A stretch of DNA of 64,000 bases from Pseudomonadota bacterium (GCA_021849425.1 JAJZSY010000010.1:23492-87491); one strand, 5' to 3'. Counted from the stretch's first letter, positions 8,492 to 18,112 are shown. Numbers and translations are program-made. The notes: generated by a model from the letters alone, not told the origin.

Positions 8492-10321
8492 ATGTCATCT
8501 TCGCCCCATCTGCCACCGCCCGTTCGCCTTGGCGATTTCACGACCGATCGCGGGATCTTCCGGCTGATCGGGTTCGGCGCCTGCGCCGGCCTGTTCGGCG
8601 TCGTCGCCGGCTGGACTCTGCTGCGCATGATCGGGCTAATCAACGATCTCGTTTACTACGGCGTCTGGTCGACACGGATGCTGGCGCCGGGTGGCGCACA
8701 GGCGGGCGGCCATCCGGGGCTCTGGACGATCCTCGTTCCCGCCGGCGGCGCCGTGCTGATCGGGCTGATGGCCCGCTACGGCTCGGAGAAGATCCGCGGC
8801 CACGGCATTCCCGAGGCGATCGAGGCGATTCTGCTCGGCGGCGCCCGGCTCGACCTGCTTGTGGCGATCCTCAAGCCGATCTCCTCGGCGATCTCGATCG
8901 GCACCGGCGGCCCGTTCGGCGCCGAGGGGCCGATCATCATGACCGGCGGCGCCGCCGCCTCGCTGATGGCGCAGTGCTTCACCCTGACCGACGCCGAGCG
9001 CAAGACCTTGCTCGTCGCCGGCGCCTGCGCGGGCATGACGGCCGTGTTCGGCACCCCGGTCGCGGCCATCCTGCTCGCGGTCGAGCTCCTGCTGTTCGAA
9101 CTGAAGCCGCGCAGCATCATCCCGGTCGGCACCGCCTGCATCACCGCCGCGATCCTGCGCCGCTTCTGCATGACGCCGGCGCCGCTGTTTCCTTATGCCG
9201 GCGGCGTGATCGTCGATCCGCTGCACGCCCTCGGCTGGCTCGGCCTCGGCCTTGCCGCCGGCTTCGGCTCCGCCCTGCTCACCGTGCTCGTCTATGCCGC
9301 CGAGGACGGTTTCAACAAACTCCCGGTCCATTGGATGTGGTGGCCGGCACTGGGCGGCCTCGTCGTCGGCATCGGCGGCATGGCCGACCCCGCGGCGCTC
9401 GGCGTCGGCTACCCCGACATCGCGCGCCTGCTCGCCGGCGCGCTCGCCGGCGGGGCCGCGATCCGTCTCGTCCTGGTCAAGGGCGTGATCTGGTCGGTGG
9501 CGCTGGGCTCGGGCACCTCGGGCGGCGTGCTGGCGCCGCTGCTGATCATTGGCGGCGCGCTCGGCGCGGTCCTCGCCCCCGTCATGCCGCACGCCGCCCC
9601 CGGCTTCTGGGCGGTGCTCGGCATGGCGGCGATGATGGGCGGCACGATGCGCGCCCCACTGACCTCGACGCTGTTCGCCGTCGAACTCACTGGCAATCAT
9701 CTCATCCTCCTGCCGGTGCTCACCGCCAGCATGGCCAGCATGGCGGTAACCGTCCTGCTGATGAAACGTTCGATCCTCACCGAGAAGATCGCCCGCCGCG
9801 GCCATCACCTCACCCGCGAATACAGCATCGACCCGCTGGCCGTGACCCGCATCCGCGACATCATGGCAACCAGGGTGGACACGCTGGGCGCCGACCTGCC
9901 GGTTGGGGCGGCGATCGAGCGCTTCCTCTCGCACGCGGCGGCGCACCGCGCCTTTCCGGTGACCGAGCCTGACGGGGTGGTGCTCGGCCTCGTCTCCCGC
10001 GCCGACATCCTCGACTGGATCGGCGACGAGGTGCGGCGCGACCTGCCGTTGCGCGCGATGATCGCCGGACGCAAGGTGGTCACCGCCGCGCCCGACGAGA
10101 TGGCCGATGCCATCGCGGTGCGAATGCTCACCCGGAACGCCCCGCGCATTCCCGTGGTCGACACGGATGGCCGCCTCCTCGGCCTCGTCTCCCGCGCCGA
10201 CCTGCTGCGCGTCCACCAGCGCGTCATGCTCGCCGAAACCCGTCGCGAACGCTTTTTCTCCTTCCGCCGCCGCGCCGGCGCGAAGGAAGCCGGAAAGCCC
10301 GAGCCGCTCGCCGTGCCATGA
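8492..10321 (+). CDS. ClC-family chloride channel/antiporter with CBS domains
   Basis: A 609-residue membrane protein. The ClC selectivity motifs are all present: GHGIPEAIEAI (His replaces the Ser of the E. coli GSGIP), FGAEGPIIM containing the external gating Glu, and GTSGGVLAPLL. The gating Glu argues for a proton-coupled chloride exchanger. From about residue 450 two CBS domains follow (IRDIMATRVDTL and a second pair ending in GLVSRADLLRVH), which in ClCs bind adenine nucleotides. The start at 8492 has a CGGAG sequence 10 bases upstream; an in-frame ATG at 8456 is possible but lies inside the operator. Regulation by the divergent MarR is likely. A role in acid tolerance or halide handling is inference. 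Confidence 0.88.
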   Translation: MSSSPHLPPPVRLGDFTTDRGIFRLIGFGACAGLFGVVAGWTLLRMIGLINDLVYYGVWSTRMLAPGGAQAGGHPGLWTILVPAGGAVLIGLMARYGSEKIRGHGIPEAIEAILLGGARLDLLVAILKPISSAISIGTGGPFGAEGPIIMTGGAAASLMAQCFTLTDAERKTLLVAGACAGMTAVFGTPVAAILLAVELLLFELKPRSIIPVGTACITAAILRRFCMTPAPLFPYAGGVIVDPLHALGWLGLGLAAGFGSALLTVLVYAAEDGFNKLPVHWMWWPALGGLVVGIGGMADPAALGVGYPDIARLLAGALAGGAAIRLVLVKGVIWSVALGSGTSGGVLAPLLIIGGALGAVLAPVMPHAAPGFWAVLGMAAMMGGTMRAPLTSTLFAVELTGNHLILLPVLTASMASMAVTVLLMKRSILTEKIARRGHHLTREYSIDPLAVTRIRDIMATRVDTLGADLPVGAAIERFLSHAAAHRAFPVTEPDGVVLGLVSRADILDWIGDEVRRDLPLRAMIAGRKVVTAAPDEMADAIAVRMLTRNAPRIPVVDTDGRLLGLVSRADLLRVHQRVMLAETRRERFFSFRRRAGAKEAGKPEPLAVP

Positions 10322-10412
10322 GGCGCACGCCGGATTGGCGCGCCGCCCCCGACCCCGGCATAACGGCGGCGGACCATGAGGCCGGCCCCTCGACTCCGGC
10401 GGGAGCAAAGAC

Positions 10413-11621
10413 ATGCTGATCCTGAACCCCGATCCCGCCCACCGCGCGCCGCTCGACGCCGCCGATGCGGCACTGCTCGGCGCGGACGCGGCCGATGAAC
10501 TCGCCCGCTACCTCGCCCACCGCCCCGATCACCGCCCGACGCCGCTCATCGCCCTGCCTTGCCTCGCAGCCCGGCTCGGCGTCGCGGCCCTCCACCTGAA
10601 GGACGAATCGCCCCGCTTCGGTCTCGGCAGTTTCAAGGCGCTGGGCGGCGCCTATGCCGTGGTCCGCCTCGTGCTGGAGGAAGCCGCCCGCCGCCTCGGC
10701 CGCCCCGTCGGCTACGATGAAATGACCGCGCCGGAGGTCCGCCGCGTCGCCGCCACCATGACCTTCGCCTGCGCGACCGACGGCAATCACGGCCGCTCGG
10801 TGGCGCAGGGCGCGGCGATGCTGGGCGGCCGCTGCGCGATCCTGGTGCATGCGGGCGTCAGCCCGGCGCGGGTGGCGGCGATCGCCGGCCTCGGCGCCGA
10901 GATCATCCGCGTCGACGGCACCTATGACGATTCCGTGGCGGAGGCCGCCCGCCTGACCGCCGCCCGCGGCTGGACGCTCGTCTCCGACACCTCCTGGCCC
11001 GGCTACGAGCGGATTCCCGGCCTCGTCATGCAGGGCTATGTCGCGATGGTGGACGAGGCGCTCGCCGCCATGCCGGCGCCGCCCACCCATGTCTTCGTCC
11101 AGGCCGGCGTCGGCGGCCTCGCCGCCGCGGTCGCCGGCCATCTCGCCGAACGCCTCGGCGCGCGGCGGCCGACGCTGGTCGTCGTCGAGCCCGACCGCGC
11201 CGCCTGCGTGCTGGAGACCGCGCGCGCCGGACGCCCCGTTCGCATCGCCGCCGGCGCGCCGACGGTGATGGCCATGCTCGAATGCTACGAAACCTCGCTG
11301 CTCGCCTGGCGCATCCTCGCCCGCGCCGCCGACGCCTTCATGACGGTGAGCGAGGAGGACGCCGTCGCGGCGATGAACCGCCTCGCCCGGCCCGAGTCCG
11401 GCGACGCGGCGGTGGTGGCCGGCGAAAGCGGCGGTGCCGGTCTCGCCGGCCTGCTCCGCGTCGCCGCCGATGCCGGGGCACGGCAGACGCTCGGCTGCGG
11501 CGCGGAGGCGCGGGTCCTCGTCTTCAACACCGAAGGCGCGACCGACACGGCGCGGTACCGCGACCTCGTTGGCCTCGACCCGGCGCTGGTAGCCGGCGCC
11601 GAGTCAGCGCCGGATCAGTAA
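10413..11621 (+). CDS. dpaL: 2,3-diaminopropionate ammonia-lyase
   Basis: A PLP enzyme of fold type II that converts 2,3-diaminopropionate to pyruvate and ammonia. The 402 residues match E. coli YgeX/DpaL (398). The PLP lysine sits in GLGSFKALGG near residue 74. The DGNHGRSVAQGAAMLG block and the phosphate-binding loop VQAGVGGLAAA near residue 229 are typical. It is preceded by a 91-base gap after the ClC gene. Its last 7 bases overlap the convergent ABC binding-protein gene, so it may belong functionally to the neighbouring uptake cluster. The family also acts on D-serine weakly, so the physiological substrate could be a related amino acid. Confidence 0.85.
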   Translation: MLILNPDPAHRAPLDAADAALLGADAADELARYLAHRPDHRPTPLIALPCLAARLGVAALHLKDESPRFGLGSFKALGGAYAVVRLVLEEAARRLGRPVGYDEMTAPEVRRVAATMTFACATDGNHGRSVAQGAAMLGGRCAILVHAGVSPARVAAIAGLGAEIIRVDGTYDDSVAEAARLTAARGWTLVSDTSWPGYERIPGLVMQGYVAMVDEALAAMPAPPTHVFVQAGVGGLAAAVAGHLAERLGARRPTLVVVEPDRAACVLETARAGRPVRIAAGAPTVMAMLECYETSLLAWRILARAADAFMTVSEEDAVAAMNRLARPESGDAAVVAGESGGAGLAGLLRVAADAGARQTLGCGAEARVLVFNTEGATDTARYRDLVGLDPALVAGAESAPDQ

Positions 11622-12607
11622 TAACCCTTCTTGATCAGCGGCTCGATCTTGTCGAGCAGCGCCTTGTCGTCGGTGCCGGCGGCGGTGTTGACGTTCATGC
11701 CCTCGAGGTCGAACCGCTTGGTCAGCACGCACTGCACCACCGGCAGGAAGCCCTGCAGGTAGAGCTGCTGGTTCAGTGTCGCCGCGATATAGCCGCTTTT
11801 CACCCCGGCGATGGTGGTCGGCGCGAGATCGATGCCGCCCACGGTGATCTCCCCAGGCTTCTTGCCGGCCTCCTGCAGCGCCTTCGGAATGAACGAGGTC
11901 ACCAGCCCCTGCTGCGTGCCGATCGCCTTGAGCTTCGGATGTCGCTCGATGAAGGCGACGAGGATCGGCACCGACAGCGCGGGGTCGGCGTTGACGGCGT
12001 CAGAGATGTTGAGCTTGAAGACCTTGAGGCCCGCTGCCTTCAGCCCCTTCACCACGCCCTCGGCGGACTGGCCGCGGATGCCCTCGGCGAAGACGCCATA
12101 GACCAGCGCTTCGTCGCCCGGCTTCAGGTGCCCGGCCTTGACCATCGCCGCCGCGGTGGTCTCCCCACCCTGCACAAGAAAGGTGCCGACATAGCCGAAT
12201 CCGTTGGCCCGGTATTGCGCCTCCAGCTTGGGCAGCGGCACGTTACCGGCGGTGACCACCATGCCCTGGGCCTCGGCCTTGCTCACCAGCGGGGCGAAGG
12301 CGGCATTGCCCGGATGGCCCATGATCTCGGCGCATTGCGGGCCGGCGGCGATGGCCTGGCGGAACTGCTCGATCATCTTTTCCGGCTGCCAGTTGGAATA
12401 TTGCGCGATCAGCCGCACGCCGAGCGCCTTGGCCGCCGCCTTGGCGCCGAGTTCGCGCGGCAGGGTCGAGGCGTCGCCGGGGCTGCCGCCCATCTGGAAA
12501 TACATGGTCAGCCCGGTGCCGAGCTTGTGCGGAGCCGCGGCGGCCGTGCCGCAGACCAGTGCCGCCGCGATGGTGACCGCCGATGCGAAGGACGTCCTGA
12601 GTCTCAT
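11615..12607 (-). CDS. Sugar-type ABC transporter periplasmic binding protein
   Basis: A 330-residue periplasmic protein of the Peripla_BP_4 (ribose/galactose-binding) class. The signal peptide (residues 1-25, ending in ...CGTAAAAP) directs export. The two-lobe pattern is visible, with repeated segments such as EIMGHPGNAAFAPLVSKA and GTQQGLVTSFIPKALQEAG. It is the third gene of a minus-strand operon with ATPase and permease. The ligand cannot be named: these importers handle pentoses, polyols, autoinducer-2 and other small polar compounds, and the neighbouring catabolic genes do not look like sugar enzymes. Confidence 0.85.
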   Translation of the reverse strand: MRLRTSFASAVTIAAALVCGTAAAAPHKLGTGLTMYFQMGGSPGDASTLPRELGAKAAAKALGVRLIAQYSNWQPEKMIEQFRQAIAAGPQCAEIMGHPGNAAFAPLVSKAEAQGMVVTAGNVPLPKLEAQYRANGFGYVGTFLVQGGETTAAAMVKAGHLKPGDEALVYGVFAEGIRGQSAEGVVKGLKAAGLKVFKLNISDAVNADPALSVPILVAFIERHPKLKAIGTQQGLVTSFIPKALQEAGKKPGEITVGGIDLAPTTIAGVKSGYIAATLNQQLYLQGFLPVVQCVLTKRFDLEGMNVNTAAGTDDKALLDKIEPLIKKGYY

Positions 12608-12656
12608 CTCGTCTCTCCCTGTGTTTGCCTTGAGAGGCCCGTCATACCGGCGGGCT

Positions 12657-13691
12657 TCACTCGCGTTGCATCAGTCTCCGCTGCAGAGCCTTCACCCTCG
12701 CCGGGTCGCCGAGACCGGTGTGCAGCACCACCGCGGCGACGAACACGAGGCCGACGATCACCTCGACCCAGAACCCCGAAACCCCGGTCGCGACGATCCC
12801 GGCATCCAGCATGCCGATGATCATGGCGCCGAAGAAACTGCCGACCACGGTGGCCGATCCGCCGAACACCGAGGAACCGCCGATGAACACGGCGGCGAGC
12901 GCCGAGAGCAGCAGCCCTTGGCCCTGTGTCGAGAAATAGCTGAGATTGGCGACCGTCATCAGGAAGCTCGCGAAGCCGGCGAGCGCGCCCATCAGGGTGA
13001 ACAGCCTGACCCGTTCGCGGACCGTGTTGATTCCGACCACCCGGGCCACCTCGCGCGAGTCGCCGATGAACAGCAGGTGCTCGCCGAAGCGGTGCCGGTT
13101 CAGGATCGCCCAGATCAGCACCGCGACGGCCACCGCCCACAACGCCTCCACCGGCACGCCGAGCAGCGTCCCCGAGAACACCCGCGCGATCACGGTGCCG
13201 GTCAGGTCGTTCAGCGCGTAGGACAGGCCGCCCGAGAGCACGGTCGCGACACCGCTCCAGAAGAACGACGTGCCGATGGTGATGATGATCGAGGGAATCC
13301 CGAGTGCGGCGACCAGCCAGCCATTGATCACCCCCACCAGCGCGCCGCCGCCGAGTGCTGCGGCCAGGCCGAGCCACGGCAGGTGCAGCTTGTCGGCGCA
13401 GAACGCGAACAGGAAGCCCGACAGCGCGATGACCGCCGGGAACGACAGATCGATCTCCCCGGCCGCGACCACCAGCGTGAGGCCGAGCGAGAGCACCAGC
13501 ATCGGCGGAATCGTGACGAGGAAGGAATTGTAGATCGGCCAGCGGAGGAAAACCTCCGGCGCGAACCCGATATAGACGCCGATCAGCGCGAAGAACACGA
13601 CGATGATCGGCACAGCGCCGAGATGCGCGTGCCAGCGCGGGGAGGATTTCGGCGCCGCCGGGCGCCCCGTGCTCACGTCGCTGCCGCTCAT
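12657..13691 (-). CDS. Sugar-type ABC transporter permease (RbsC family)
   Basis: A 344-residue inner-membrane permease with about ten hydrophobic segments and the BPD_transp_2 signature region VAAGEIDLSFPAVIALSGF, which is conserved in RbsC/XylH/FrcC. A later segment, AAVFIGGSSVFGG, is also typical. The frame is open far upstream, but ATG 13691 is chosen because it overlaps the ATPase stop by ATGA and starts just before the first membrane helix. It pairs with the single-domain ATPase upstream and the binding protein downstream. Confidence 0.88.
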   Translation of the reverse strand: MSGSDVSTGRPAAPKSSPRWHAHLGAVPIIVVFFALIGVYIGFAPEVFLRWPIYNSFLVTIPPMLVLSLGLTLVVAAGEIDLSFPAVIALSGFLFAFCADKLHLPWLGLAAALGGGALVGVINGWLVAALGIPSIIITIGTSFFWSGVATVLSGGLSYALNDLTGTVIARVFSGTLLGVPVEALWAVAVAVLIWAILNRHRFGEHLLFIGDSREVARVVGINTVRERVRLFTLMGALAGFASFLMTVANLSYFSTQGQGLLLSALAAVFIGGSSVFGGSATVVGSFFGAMIIGMLDAGIVATGVSGFWVEVIVGLVFVAAVVLHTGLGDPARVKALQRRLMQRE

Positions 13692-14536
13692 GCGTGGCCT
13701 CCTGTTGCCGGCGTGCCGTGCTGCAGGTCGATCAGGAACCGGGTGAGATCCTCGAGGGTCATCTCCCCGGGCCTGATATTCGCGACGATCCGGCCGCGGT
13801 CGAGCACCACCAGCCGGTCCGCCAGCGCGTGAACATGCGCGAGATTGTGCTCGATATAGATCGCCGCGCGCCCCGAGCGCTTGATGGAGCGAACGAAGTC
13901 CAGCACCTTCTGCACCTCGCTGATGGCGAGTGCGGTGGTCGGCTCGTCGAGGATGATCAAGTCGGAATCGAAATGCATCGCCCGGCCGATCGCAATCCCC
14001 TGCCGCTCGCCGCCCGACAGCTTGGCAACGGTCGAATCCGCGTCGATGCCGACGCCGCGGAACCCGAGCTGGCGCTGCAGGATCTCGTTGGCGATGCGCC
14101 GCTGCTCGCGCACGTTGATGAAGCCGAAGCGGTTGACGATCTGCCGGCCGACGAAGAAGTTCCGCCACAACGGCTGCTTCTCGCCGAGCGATTTCTCCTG
14201 ATACACCGTCTCGAATTTCAGCGAATGCGCGCGCCGGACCGAGTAATTATACAGGTCCACCGGCTCGTCGCGAATATAGAGCCGACCCGAACTCGGCCGC
14301 ACCACGCCTGTCAGCGCCTTGATCAGCGTGGACTTGCCAGCCCCGTTGTCGCCGATCAGGCCGACAATCTCGTTGCGCCCGATCGCCAGGTCAATATTGT
14401 CGAGGGCGCGAACCTTGCCGAATTCGACACAGAGCTTCTCGGCGCGGACAATGTCGGACCAGTCGCTGTGCAGTGCCGCATGTCCCTCCGGCGTGCCGCC
14501 GCGGGACTCCGCGATCGGATATCCTGGTGAGCCCAT
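13688..14536 (-). CDS. Sugar-type ABC transporter ATPase (single domain)
   Basis: A 282-residue ATPase with Walker A GDNGAGKST, the signature KLSGGERQGIAIGRAM and Walker B DLIILDEPTTAL. It has one nucleotide-binding domain, as in FrcA, rather than the fused pair of RbsA/XylG, so two copies should sit on the permease. The start at 14536 has a GGAAG sequence 7 bases upstream; longer in-frame starts lack one. It is the first gene of the operon ATPase-permease-binding protein, and its promoter must lie in the 181-base divergent space shared with the cupin gene. Confidence 0.85.
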   Translation of the reverse strand: MGSPGYPIAESRGGTPEGHAALHSDWSDIVRAEKLCVEFGKVRALDNIDLAIGRNEIVGLIGDNGAGKSTLIKALTGVVRPSSGRLYIRDEPVDLYNYSVRRAHSLKFETVYQEKSLGEKQPLWRNFFVGRQIVNRFGFINVREQRRIANEILQRQLGFRGVGIDADSTVAKLSGGERQGIAIGRAMHFDSDLIILDEPTTALAISEVQKVLDFVRSIKRSGRAAIYIEHNLAHVHALADRLVVLDRGRIVANIRPGEMTLEDLTRFLIDLQHGTPATGGHA

Positions 14537-14717
14537 CGTTCGGCTTCCATTTTGACGTTTCCTTCCGTTCATTATTGATGAAAGACAGATCGAGTCAATC
14601 AATGTATCAGTCCCCGAGTACAATTTTCCGTGCGCAGGTAAATCGGCTTCGCCGCATCCTCGGCTTGCCCGCGCCGCCGCCGCCTGATTTAACAATCCCA
14701 AACAGGGGAGACCGACC

Positions 14718-15158
14718 ATGAACGACATGCCGCCGGGAATCACGAAGGCCGACGAGGGGATCGACGGTGTGGTCTGGAACGTCCTCGGCCAGACCTACAC
14801 GCTGAAGCAGGACTCCGACCCTTCGATGGCCTGGCACGCGATCTTCCCGCCCGGCACCTTCGTCCCCCCGCATGTCCACCCGACGCAGGACGAATTCATC
14901 TACATGCTGGAGGGAAAATTCGATCTCTGGCTCGACGGTCATGACCTCGCGGCCGGCCCCGGCGACCTGATCCGCATGCCGATGAACAAGCCGCACGGCA
15001 TCTTCAACCGCTCCGACACCGACGTGAAATGCCTCTTCTGGGTCGCCCCGGCCCGCTCGCTGCGCGCCCTGTTCGAGCGCATCCATAACCTCGCCGACCC
15101 CGCCGAGGTCGTCCGCATCGCCGCCGAGCACGAAGTCCATTTCCTGCCGCCGGGCTGA
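14718..15158 (+). CDS. Cupin-domain protein
   Basis: A 146-residue single-domain cupin. Metal-binding motif 1 is visible as PPHVHPTQDEFIYMLEG, giving two His and a Glu, and motif 2 as GDLIRMPMNKPHGIFN with the third His. It could be a ring-cleaving or other metal-dependent dioxygenase or isomerase, or a sensor. It heads a plus-strand run with the PhzS-like monooxygenase 7 bases downstream and is divergent from the ABC importer. GGGGAG lies 8 bases before the ATG. Confidence 0.8.
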   Translation: MNDMPPGITKADEGIDGVVWNVLGQTYTLKQDSDPSMAWHAIFPPGTFVPPHVHPTQDEFIYMLEGKFDLWLDGHDLAAGPGDLIRMPMNKPHGIFNRSDTDVKCLFWVAPARSLRALFERIHNLADPAEVVRIAAEHEVHFLPPG

Positions 15159-15165
15159 GCCCGCC

Positions 15166-16413
15166 ATGCGCGTGCTCATCGCCGGCGGCGGCATCGGCGG
15201 GCTCACCCTCGCTCTCATGCTGCACCGACGTGGCATCGAGTGCCTCATGCTGGAGGCCGCGCCGGAAATCCGCCCGCTCGGCGTCGGCATCAATATCCTG
15301 CCGCACGCCGTCCGCGAACTCGCCTCCCTCGGCCTGCTGCCCGCGCTCGACGAAATCGGCCTGCGCACCCGCGCGCTCTCCTACCTCAACCATCGCGGCC
15401 AGGTGATCTGGACCGAGACGCGCGGCCTGCACGCCGGCCACGACGCGCCGCAATTCTCCATCCATCGCGGCCGGCTGCAGCACATGCTCTGGCGCGCCGC
15501 GCGCGAGCGCCTGGGGGAGGAGGCCCTGCGCCCGGATGCGCGGGTCGTCGCCGCCACCGAGGCGGACGACGCGGTGCGGGTCACGCTCGCCAGCGCCGCC
15601 GGTGCTCGCGAGACGATCGCGGGCGACGCGCTGATCGGCGCCGACGGCATCCATTCCACCCTGCGCCCGCTGCTGCTCGGCGCCGACCCGCCGATGCGCT
15701 GGAACGGCATCCAGATGTGGCGCGGCGCGCTCGACTGGCCGGCCTTCGGCAGCGGCGACGAAATGATCATCGCCGGCAACGCCACCGCCAAGCTCGTCTT
15801 CTACCCGATCGGCCGGCCCGCCGCCGACACCAGCACGCGGCTGACCAACTGGGTGGTCTATGCCCGCACCGGCGCCGAGGGCATGCCGCCGCCCGCGCGC
15901 GAAAGCTGGTCGCGCCGCGGCACATGGGAAGAATTCGCCCCGCTGGTCGCTGGCTTCGCGCTGCCCTTCGTCGATATCGAGCGCCTCGCCCGCGAAACGC
16001 GCGAAATCTTCCTCTACCCGATGTGCGACCGCGATCCGCTGGAGCGCTGGACGCGCGGGCGCATCACTTTGCTCGGCGACGCCGCGCACGCGATGTATCC
16101 GGTCGGCTCGAACGGCGCTTCACAAGCGATCCTCGACGCCCGCTGCCTCGCCGACCGTCTGGCCGAAAGCGCCGACACCCCCGCCGCACTCGCCGCCTAC
16201 GAGGCCGAGCGCCGCCCCGCGACCGCCGCCGTCGTGCGCTCGAACCGCGTCGGCGGCCCCGAGCGCGTCATCGACCTCGTCGCCGCCCGCGCCCCCGACG
16301 GCTTCGCCCGCATCGACGAGGTCGCCCGCCCCGACGAGCTGGAGGCCATCGTCCGCGGCTACGCGACCCTCGCCGGCTTCGCGGCGCCGCAACCTGCGAG
16401 CGGCGCGCCATGA
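15166..16413 (+). CDS. FAD-dependent aromatic monooxygenase, PhzS-like
   Basis: A 415-residue class A flavoprotein hydroxylase. It has the Rossmann GGGIGGLTLALMLHRRG at the N-terminus, a middle GADGIHS (DG motif) and the FAD-ribityl motif LLGDAAHAMYPVGSNGASQAI near residue 303. Blocks such as EIRPLGVGINI, FSIHRGRLQ and YPMCDRDPLERW closely follow, from memory, the Pseudomonas phenazine monooxygenase PhzS, more than salicylate hydroxylase. No phenazine core genes are present, so it probably hydroxylates or oxidatively decarboxylates another heteroaromatic acid taken up by the adjacent importer. The stop overlaps the hydrolase start by ATGA. Confidence 0.85.
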   Translation: MRVLIAGGGIGGLTLALMLHRRGIECLMLEAAPEIRPLGVGINILPHAVRELASLGLLPALDEIGLRTRALSYLNHRGQVIWTETRGLHAGHDAPQFSIHRGRLQHMLWRAARERLGEEALRPDARVVAATEADDAVRVTLASAAGARETIAGDALIGADGIHSTLRPLLLGADPPMRWNGIQMWRGALDWPAFGSGDEMIIAGNATAKLVFYPIGRPAADTSTRLTNWVVYARTGAEGMPPPARESWSRRGTWEEFAPLVAGFALPFVDIERLARETREIFLYPMCDRDPLERWTRGRITLLGDAAHAMYPVGSNGASQAILDARCLADRLAESADTPAALAAYEAERRPATAAVVRSNRVGGPERVIDLVAARAPDGFARIDEVARPDELEAIVRGYATLAGFAAPQPASGAP

Positions 16414-17228
16414 CCGGCCCGTCCGACCCCGTCTTCCAGTATCTCGCCGGGCAGATGCGCCCCGGCCATCCGGCGCTGATCGAGGCCTTCCTGCGCGAGG
16501 GCGACGCCGCCATCGCCGCCCGCGCGCCGCGGCTCGACATCCCCTACGGCCCGCATGAGCGCGAACGCTTCGACCTCTTCGCCGCCCCCGGTGCCGCGGC
16601 GACCCTGCTCTACCTGCACGCCGGCTACTGGCAGGGGCGTGACAAGGCGCAGTTCCGCTTCCTCGCGCCGCCCTTCGTCGATGCCGGGTTCAACGTGGCA
16701 CTGGCGAACTACCCGCTCTGCCCCGATGCCAGCCTCGCCGCGCTGACCGCCTCGGTGCGCCGCGCCATCCCCGCCGTCCTGAACGCCGCCGGCGGCACCG
16801 GCGGCCTCGTCGCCATCGGCCATTCCGCCGGCGCCCATCTCGCCGCCGAACTCGCGCTGACCGACTGGGACGGGCCCAGCCCGGTTACCGCCATCATCGG
16901 CCTCAGCGGCGTGTATGATCTCGACCCGCTGCGCGCGACACCGCTGAACGACAGGCTCGGGCTCGACGCCGAAGCCGCCCGCGCCGCCTCGCCGGTGCAT
17001 CGCGTGAAGCCGCACATGCCGCCGGCGATCTTCGCCGTCGGCGGCGACGAAACCCCCGCCTTCCGGGCGCAGACCGGCGCGATGCACGCGGCCTGGCGCG
17101 CCGCCGGCAACATCGCGCACGAGATCGTCGTTCCCGGTGCCGATCATTTTTCTCTCCTGCGCCACCTGGCCGATCCCGCCTCATCGCTCTTCGCCGCCAT
17201 CGCCCCGCTCGCTGCCCCGCGCGCTTGA
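16410..17228 (+). CDS. Alpha/beta hydrolase, kynurenine-formamidase-like
   Basis: A 272-residue alpha/beta-hydrolase. [13 protein letters not shown] corresponds to the oxyanion motif HGGYW of arylformamidases, with Ala in place of the first Gly. The nucleophile elbow is GHSAGAH near residue 137 and the catalytic His is in [10 protein letters not shown] near the C-terminus. [13 protein letters not shown] is typical of the arylformamidase group, which removes N-formyl groups from aromatic amines. It is translationally coupled to the monooxygenase, so hydrolysis of a ring-cleavage product is plausible. The exact substrate is unknown. Confidence 0.8.
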   Translation: MTGPSDPVFQYLAGQMRPGHPALIEAFLREGDAAIAARAPRLDIPYGPHERERFDLFAAPGAAATLLYLHAGYWQGRDKAQFRFLAPPFVDAGFNVALANYPLCPDASLAALTASVRRAIPAVLNAAGGTGGLVAIGHSAGAHLAAELALTDWDGPSPVTAIIGLSGVYDLDPLRATPLNDRLGLDAEAARAASPVHRVKPHMPPAIFAVGGDETPAFRAQTGAMHAAWRAAGNIAHEIVVPGADHFSLLRHLADPASSLFAAIAPLAAPRA

Positions 17229-17344
17229 TTCGCGCGCCTGACCGGCGCGACGCTCATCCATCCCCGCCGCGCAATGATGGAGATCAATGCGCCGTCCGCC
17301 GCCCCCTGTCGTCTTTCGGGCCGCACACTTTCGGGGAATGTCCA

Positions 17345-18112
17345 ATGATGAGAGCCGATCTCCTGGCCGAGGCGCCACCCGCCGATGACGGCCGCGCGCC
17401 GTGGTCGCACGCCGAATTCGAGGCGAAGCTGCGCGAGGCCGGCAGCGCCTACCACATCCACCATCCGTTCAACGTTATGCTCAACACCGGCAAGGCGACG
17501 CCGGAGCAGATCCGCATGTGGGTCGCCAACCGCTTCTATTACCAGATCGCGATCCCGGTGAAGGACGCGGCGATCCTCTCCAACTGCCCCGACCGCGAGA
17601 TCCGCCGCGGCTGGATCCGCCGCCTCCTCGACCATGACGGATTCGACTACGAACTGCCCGACGGCACCCATCTGCGCGACGAGGGCGGCATCGAGGCCTG
17701 GCTCCGCCTCGGCATCGCCGCCGGCCTCCCGCGCGAGGAGATGCTCGACCTGCGCCACCTCCTGCCCGGCGTGCGCTTCGCGGTCGACGCCTATGTCAAT
17801 TTCGCCCGCCTCGCGCCCTGGCAGGAGGCCGTCTGCTCCTCGCTGACCGAGCTTTTCGCGCCCGACATCCACCGCCAGCGCCTCGCCACCTGGCCCGGCC
17901 ACTATCCCTGGATCGAGAGCGAGGGCCTCGACTATTTCCGCAACCGCACCAGCCAGGCCCCGCGCGACGTCGTCCACGGCCTGCGGATCACGCTCGCCCA
18001 TTTCGCGACGCGGCCGATGCAGGAGCGCGCCCTGCAGATCCTCAAGTTCAAGCTGGATATTCTGTGGACGATGAACGACGCGATGGGACGGCACTACGGC
18101 GTGAACGCGTGA
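17345..18112 (+). CDS. pqqC: Pyrroloquinoline-quinone synthase PqqC, solitary
   Basis: PqqC catalyses the final ring closure and eight-electron oxidation that gives PQQ, without a metal or cofactor. The 255 residues contain the family blocks [44 protein letters not shown] and SSLTELFAP, and the conserved end [15 protein letters not shown]. The start at 17345 has GGGGA 7 bases upstream; an adjacent ATG at 17348 is equally possible. Two oddities stand out. No pqqA, B, D or E lies nearby. The loop after DHDG (residues 99-113) is about nine residues longer than in the Klebsiella enzyme as I recall it, next to a catalytic His. It follows the hydrolase by 116 bases and probably has its own promoter. 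Confidence 0.88.
   Translation: MMRADLLAEAPPADDGRAPWSHAEFEAKLREAGSAYHIHHPFNVMLNTGKATPEQIRMWVANRFYYQIAIPVKDAAILSNCPDREIRRGWIRRLLDHDGFDYELPDGTHLRDEGGIEAWLRLGIAAGLPREEMLDLRHLLPGVRFAVDAYVNFARLAPWQEAVCSSLTELFAPDIHRQRLATWPGHYPWIESEGLDYFRNRTSQAPRDVVHGLRITLAHFATRPMQERALQILKFKLDILWTMNDAMGRHYGVNA

Noticed and set aside
8636..10414. 592-codon open frame antisense to the ClC gene
   Set aside because: Low-complexity product; the plus-strand frame has all ClC motifs.
13692..14168. Upstream extension of the RbsC-type permease frame across the ATPase gene
   Set aside because: It overlaps a clearly coding ATPase and lacks membrane segments; the ATGA overlap fixes the start at 13691.
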